The notes under the pieces were generated by a model, which was given only the letters and a program-made list of their open reading frames with translations, had not been told where the DNA came from and searched no databases. A stretch of DNA of 64,000 nt from Methyloversatilis universalis FAM5 (GTDB lineage Bacteria; Pseudomonadota; Gammaproteobacteria; Burkholderiales; Rhodocyclaceae), in the NCBI RefSeq assembly GCF_000214035.2, contig NZ_AFHG01000049.1:1-64000 (forward strand). Direction: 5' to 3'. Position numbers and translations under genes: made by a program. This document shows, one piece after another, positions 61,601-64,000 of the stretch; the first letter of the stretch is position 1; each line of letters begins with the position of its first letter.

Positions 61601-61718
61601 CGGCATGCTGGCCGCTACCTTCATCGCCACCATTTTCGTGCCGATGTTCTACAGCTGGCTGGCCGGCCGCAAGGCGGCGTCGCGCCGCGACGACGCGCCG
61701 GCGGAGGTGACCGCATGA
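58605..61718 (+). CDS. RND multidrug efflux pump, HAE1 family (AcrB/MexB-like)
   Basis: A 1037-residue proton-driven exporter with 12 membrane helices and two large periplasmic loops. It begins MARFFINRPIFSGVISIVIM, the HAE1 signature. The proton-relay Asp pair is in GIVVDDAIVVLENVERQM near residue 405. Other HAE1 blocks are PIAQYPEISPPTVIITATYPGA and, near the end, GLAAKNAILIVEFALQ. Length is normal for multidrug rather than heavy-metal pumps. Substrates cannot be read from sequence. It starts 13 bases after the adaptor gene. Confidence 0.96.
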   Translation: MARFFINRPIFSGVISIVIMIAGLVASLSLPIAQYPEISPPTVIITATYPGANAETLARTVAAPIEEQLSGIEGLLYYNSTSTSNGTVSITLTFEVGTDPDTALIAVNNRISVAESRLPEDVRRSGLVVRKRSNNLLMIAALKSTDGKYDTLFLSNYVSVNVLDELRRIPGVGDALTFDAPYAMRVWLKPDVMARLGITTTDVAAAIRVQNAQNAAGRIGQEPVVNGQQLTYTVSAKGRLLSIAEFENIILRADGPSGVVRLKDVARIELGAESYDRTTKVNGTPVTGIGLYLQSGANALDTAKAVRAKLAELTTRMPEGLEFIIPNDTTRFISESIREVTHTLAEATVLVVLVVFVFLQSWRATLIPLIAVPVSLVGTFAGLWAFGFSINTLTLFAMVLSIGIVVDDAIVVLENVERQMREFGRSPKEAALEAMRETSGALVAMVLVLDAVFIPVAFLGGIAGKLYQQFAATVAVSVTISGVVALTLTPALCALMLNGHEGESKLFRPFNRGFDWLTRIYTSTVGATLRHRIVAALVVVALFTGAGFMFRMVPGAFVPSEDQGYLFGFVTLPDGASAQRTEQSFEKLRQIINDDPSVENVFMVRGMDFITGNNRASVAMTFVVMKPWRERTTTADDLQKKIAAAGMKLTDGMGLIFNPPPIQGLGTAGGFEVYVQAREDSDARKLSAITGQFLDALRARPELTGLNSFFRVSAPQLAVEVDEPKAISLGIPLDAVYSTLQATMGTLYVNDFNRSGKTYKVQLSADAPYRMKPEDLGKPYVRSATGAMIPLSAVISVKPVIGPEMVERFNGFVAAKVLGNSAAGYSSGDAIRVVEEVGRQVLPAGYSLEWTGQAYQEKRTGITSVLALGFGIIMVFLILAAQYERWSLPLAVIMAIPFAILGALLAVWVRGMPNDIYFQIGLVVLVGLAAKNAILIVEFALQKQQEGMDALAASLEAARLRFRPICMTALAFILGVVPLVIATGAGAAARRSMGTGVFGGMLAATFIATIFVPMFYSWLAGRKAASRRDDAPAEVTA

Positions 61719-63157
61719 TGTCCGTGAAAACCCCGCTCGCGCTGGCCTGCGCCGCGCTGCTGTCCGGCTGCATGGTTGGTCCCGATTACGTGCGCCCGGC
61801 GGTCGAGCTGCCGGCGCAGTACGGCGCCAACGACGCCGCCGCGCCTGCTGCAATCGCCCGCGGCTGGTGGAAGCAGTTCAATGACGACACGCTGAATGCG
61901 CTGGTCGAGCAGGCGCTGGCCGACAACACCGATGTGCAGCGCGCCGCTGCCCGCATCGAACAGGCCGACGCGCTGCTGCGCGAAGCCGGTGCGGCGCTGT
62001 TCCCGGACGTCGGGCTCCAGGCCGGCGCCAGCCGGTCCCGCATCAGCGGGGTGGGGGCGCCGATACCGGCCGGTTCGCCGCTGTACCGCAAGAACTTCCA
62101 GACCGCGATCGCCACCTCGTTCGAGCTCGATTTCTGGGGCAAGCTGCGGCGCGCCAGCGAGGCGGCCCGTGCGCAGGCGCTCGGCACCCGCTACGCGAAG
62201 GACACGGTCGAGCTGACGCTGGTGAGCCAGGTCACCGGCAACTATCTGAACCTGCGCGCGCTCGATGCCCAGCTCGCGCTGTCGCGCGACACGCTGGCCA
62301 CCCGGCGCGAGAACGCGGACATCCTGCGTACCCGGGTCGAGCGGGGCCTGACCAACGAACTCGAACTGCAGCAGGCGCTCGCCGCGCAGGCGCAGATCGA
62401 GGCGCAGATCGCCGACCTGGCGCGCAGCCGTGCGCTGGTCGAGAACCAGCTGGCGCTGCTGACCGGCCGGCTCGGCCAGCAGATCGCGCCGGGCGACCTG
62501 CGCGCGCTGCCCTTGCCGCCGCTGCCGCCCGCTGGCCTGCCGTCCTCGCTGCTGGACGCGCGGCCGGACGTGCGTCAGGCGGAATCCGAACTGGCGTCGG
62601 CCAATGCGCTGATCGGCGTCGCCAAGGCTGCGCTTTATCCGTCGATTTCGCTGACCGGCAACTACGGTTCGCAGAGCCGCGAACTGTCTGACCTGTTCAG
62701 TGGCCCGTCCAACATCTGGTCGCTCGGCCTGTCGCTGGATCTGCCGCTGTTCGATGGCGGCCGCCGCAGCGCGCGGGTGGATCAGGCCAGCGCACAGCAG
62801 AAGCAGGCGCTGGCCGGCTATGTGTCGGCGATTCGCAACGCCTTTACCGACGTGCGCGACGCGCTGGCGTCGGCCGAACAGTACGCGCAGAGCGTTGAGG
62901 CGCTGCAGAAGCAGGCCGATGCCGCGACGCGCAGCCTGCAGCTCGCGCAGAAGCGCTATGACGCCGGCTATTCGCGCTACCTGGAAGTGCTGGACGCGCA
63001 GCGCACCGCGAACGAGGCGTCGCTGGCGCTGGTGCGGGCGCGCCAGGGCCAGCTGGCCGAAGTGGTGAACCTGTACGCCGCCCTCGGCGGTGGATGGGCT
63101 GCGGACGGGGCGACCGCGCCGGACGCCGCCGCGTCCACCCCGCCCGCTTCGAACTGA
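61715..63157 (+). CDS. RND efflux outer-membrane lipoprotein channel (NodT/OprM type)
   Basis: A 480-residue TolC-like outer-membrane channel. The lipoprotein signal is LLSGCMVGPDYVRP (Cys 19), typical of OprM/NodT proteins. Two repeated outer-membrane efflux halves follow, each with long helices (ALVEQALADNTDVQRAAARIEQADALL and the later RSLQLAQKRYDAGYSRYLEVLDAQRT). The beta strand FELDFWGKLRRASEAAR is conserved. The start ATG overlaps the pump stop by four bases. It completes the tripartite pump. Confidence 0.95.
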   Translation: MMSVKTPLALACAALLSGCMVGPDYVRPAVELPAQYGANDAAAPAAIARGWWKQFNDDTLNALVEQALADNTDVQRAAARIEQADALLREAGAALFPDVGLQAGASRSRISGVGAPIPAGSPLYRKNFQTAIATSFELDFWGKLRRASEAARAQALGTRYAKDTVELTLVSQVTGNYLNLRALDAQLALSRDTLATRRENADILRTRVERGLTNELELQQALAAQAQIEAQIADLARSRALVENQLALLTGRLGQQIAPGDLRALPLPPLPPAGLPSSLLDARPDVRQAESELASANALIGVAKAALYPSISLTGNYGSQSRELSDLFSGPSNIWSLGLSLDLPLFDGGRRSARVDQASAQQKQALAGYVSAIRNAFTDVRDALASAEQYAQSVEALQKQADAATRSLQLAQKRYDAGYSRYLEVLDAQRTANEASLALVRARQGQLAEVVNLYAALGGGWAADGATAPDAAASTPPASN

Positions 63158-63163
63158 GGCCTT

Positions 63164-63790
63164 TCAACCGGCGATCGCGGCCAGCGGCCGCGTATCGTCC
63201 TTGCGCTCGCCCGCACGCGGCGTGTCCCGGGTCGCGTCGCGACCGGCCGCCGCCAGCGACTTGATGTCGCCGGACAGTTCGCCGCCTTCCTCGATGTGGA
63301 TCTTGCCGTAGCGGATCTTGCCGTTGATGCGCCCGGTCGCGTGCACGACCAGCCGCTCGCGTGCGGTCAGTTCGCCCTCGAAAAGACCGTGGATTTCCGC
63401 CACGTCGATGCTCACGGTGCCGGCGAAGGCGCCGTTCTCGGCGATGCGCAGCACGCGGCTGTCCATCGTCGCCTCGACCCGGCCTTCGACCACCAGCGTG
63501 TCGCAGTCGAGGATTTCCGCGCCGCGCAGTTTCACGTCAGGCCCGACGATGAGGCGGCTGCCCTGGGTCGGGGAGGGCTCCAGCGTATCGCCGCGCGGTG
63601 CGCCGTTCGGTGGGCTGTCCTCGCGCTGCGGCGGCGCGCTGGTCGAGCCATGGCTGCCGGCGGTGGATGTCTGCGCGCTCTGGGACGCGGACGTGCCGGG
63701 CGTGAAGCCGGTGCTGCCACCGCCCGGCCGCAGGGTGCGCGGCAAGGTGGCGTCGGACGTTTTCGGGAACAGGGCGGGCTTGTTGAACAT
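63164..63790 (-). CDS. bactofilin-family cytoskeletal protein
   Basis: A 208-residue protein with a long Ser/Thr/Pro/Gly-rich disordered N-terminus (about 1-75). A central bactofilin beta-helix at about 78-175 follows, recognised by repeated short strands such as LIVGPDVKLRGAEILDCDTLVVEGRVEA and HATGRINGKIRYGKIHIEEGGELSGDI. A charged tail completes it. Bactofilins polymerise without nucleotide and organise cell-envelope sites. AAGGAG before ATG 63790 supports the start. It is convergent with the efflux operon, six bases from its stop. Confidence 0.88.
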   Translation of the reverse strand: MFNKPALFPKTSDATLPRTLRPGGGSTGFTPGTSASQSAQTSTAGSHGSTSAPPQREDSPPNGAPRGDTLEPSPTQGSRLIVGPDVKLRGAEILDCDTLVVEGRVEATMDSRVLRIAENGAFAGTVSIDVAEIHGLFEGELTARERLVVHATGRINGKIRYGKIHIEEGGELSGDIKSLAAAGRDATRDTPRAGERKDDTRPLAAIAG

Positions 63791-64000
63791 GACGTCTCCT
63801 TGAAAGGGTCCGCACCGGATGGATCGATGCGCGCTGTCCCTTGGCAAGTCGCATGCCTGCATGACTTTGTTTTTACAAATCAGAGGGATGTGCCGATTTT
63901 TTCGCCTTGTGCACTAGAAGTGAGGGGGCGGCGGGCTCATTCCGTCGCCTGTGCGCGACACCGTGCGGCCCGCCGCGGGCGATCGGCGCGCGGGGCGGGG
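63791..64000. other. non-coding end of the window
   Basis: No gene is evident in these 210 bases upstream of the bactofilin gene. An AT-rich patch at about 63866-63905 (TTTGTTTTTACAAATC, then a T-run) probably contains the bactofilin promoter on the minus strand. The last 90 bases are GC-rich without recognisable structure. Confidence 0.4.

Noticed and set aside
58494-61853. 1100-codon minus-strand frame opposite the RND pump
   Set aside because: Same artefact: antisense of a highly biased gene with no start signal or recognisable motif.
1-64000. CRISPR arrays, tRNA or rRNA genes, prophage
   Set aside because: No regularly spaced repeats, no cloverleaf-like sequence with a TTCGA arm, no rRNA-like sequence, and no phage structural genes were seen.

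Overview
The window is GC-rich, densely packed bacterial chromosome with no rRNA, tRNA or CRISPR that I could see. The content points to a betaproteobacterium of the Rhodocyclales type that can use methylated amines. The clues are the PEP-CTERM proteins, the cox-ctaG-DUF2970 oxidase operon, the miaB-phoH-ybeY-corC-lnt order, and a trimethylamine (TMA) gene block. A facultative methylotroph such as Methyloversatilis would fit; that name is inference from gene content, not from a database match.

Layout. 1-1000: end of an IS1182-like element, then a small orphan gene flanked by integron-type GTTAGGC / GCCTAAC heptamers. 1197-4300: GNAT acetyltransferase, small iron-permease-family protein, msrB-msrA, PEP-CTERM protein. 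4592-16523: the TMA block. It holds tmm (TMA to TMAO) and tdm (TMAO to dimethylamine plus formaldehyde). It also holds a dimethylamine monooxygenase operon (GcvT-like protein, DmmA-like, ferredoxin reductase, haem N-demethylase), a GFA-family protein, a TorF-family porin, an APC permease and a probable small RNA. 16526-18650: an ANTAR-domain response regulator with its HisKA_2 sensor kinase. 18827-27181: housekeeping (dgkA, tpx, prmA, accB-accC, aroQ, tlpA, mpl). 27208-36713: aa3-type cytochrome c oxidase genes with haem A and copper assembly genes. 36732-38793: rpoH under a CIRCE element, and an alcohol dehydrogenase. 39023-50673: miaB-phoH-ybeY-corC-lnt, glyQS, gmhB, plsC, a YgjP-type metallopeptidase and glyoxalase I. 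50772-57191: second PEP-CTERM protein, hybrid kinase plus HD-GYP regulator, TAXI-type binding protein. 57319-63790: a tripartite RND efflux pump behind a TetR-type operator, then a bactofilin.

How it works together. TMA or TMAO would enter through the porin and permease and be demethylated stepwise to methylamine. The formaldehyde carbons could be caught on tetrahydrofolate by the GcvT-like domains. Methylamine oxidation genes are not in the window and must lie elsewhere.

The most interesting observation is regulatory. Four promoters in the block share the same architecture: a 16-bp 7-2-7 inverted repeat of TACC...GGTA type, a 10-bp CCCTCTTG-like spacer, AGAATTGT, then 19-20 bp to a -10 box. 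They stand before the dmm operon, tmm-tdm, torF-permease and a roughly 170-nt hairpin-rich transcript with a strong terminator. That transcript runs head-on into an ANTAR/HisKA_2 pair of the kind that controls antitermination in ethanolamine use. This suggests a two-layer circuit (transcriptional activator plus RNA-level control) for methylated amine use, which I do not recognise as described.
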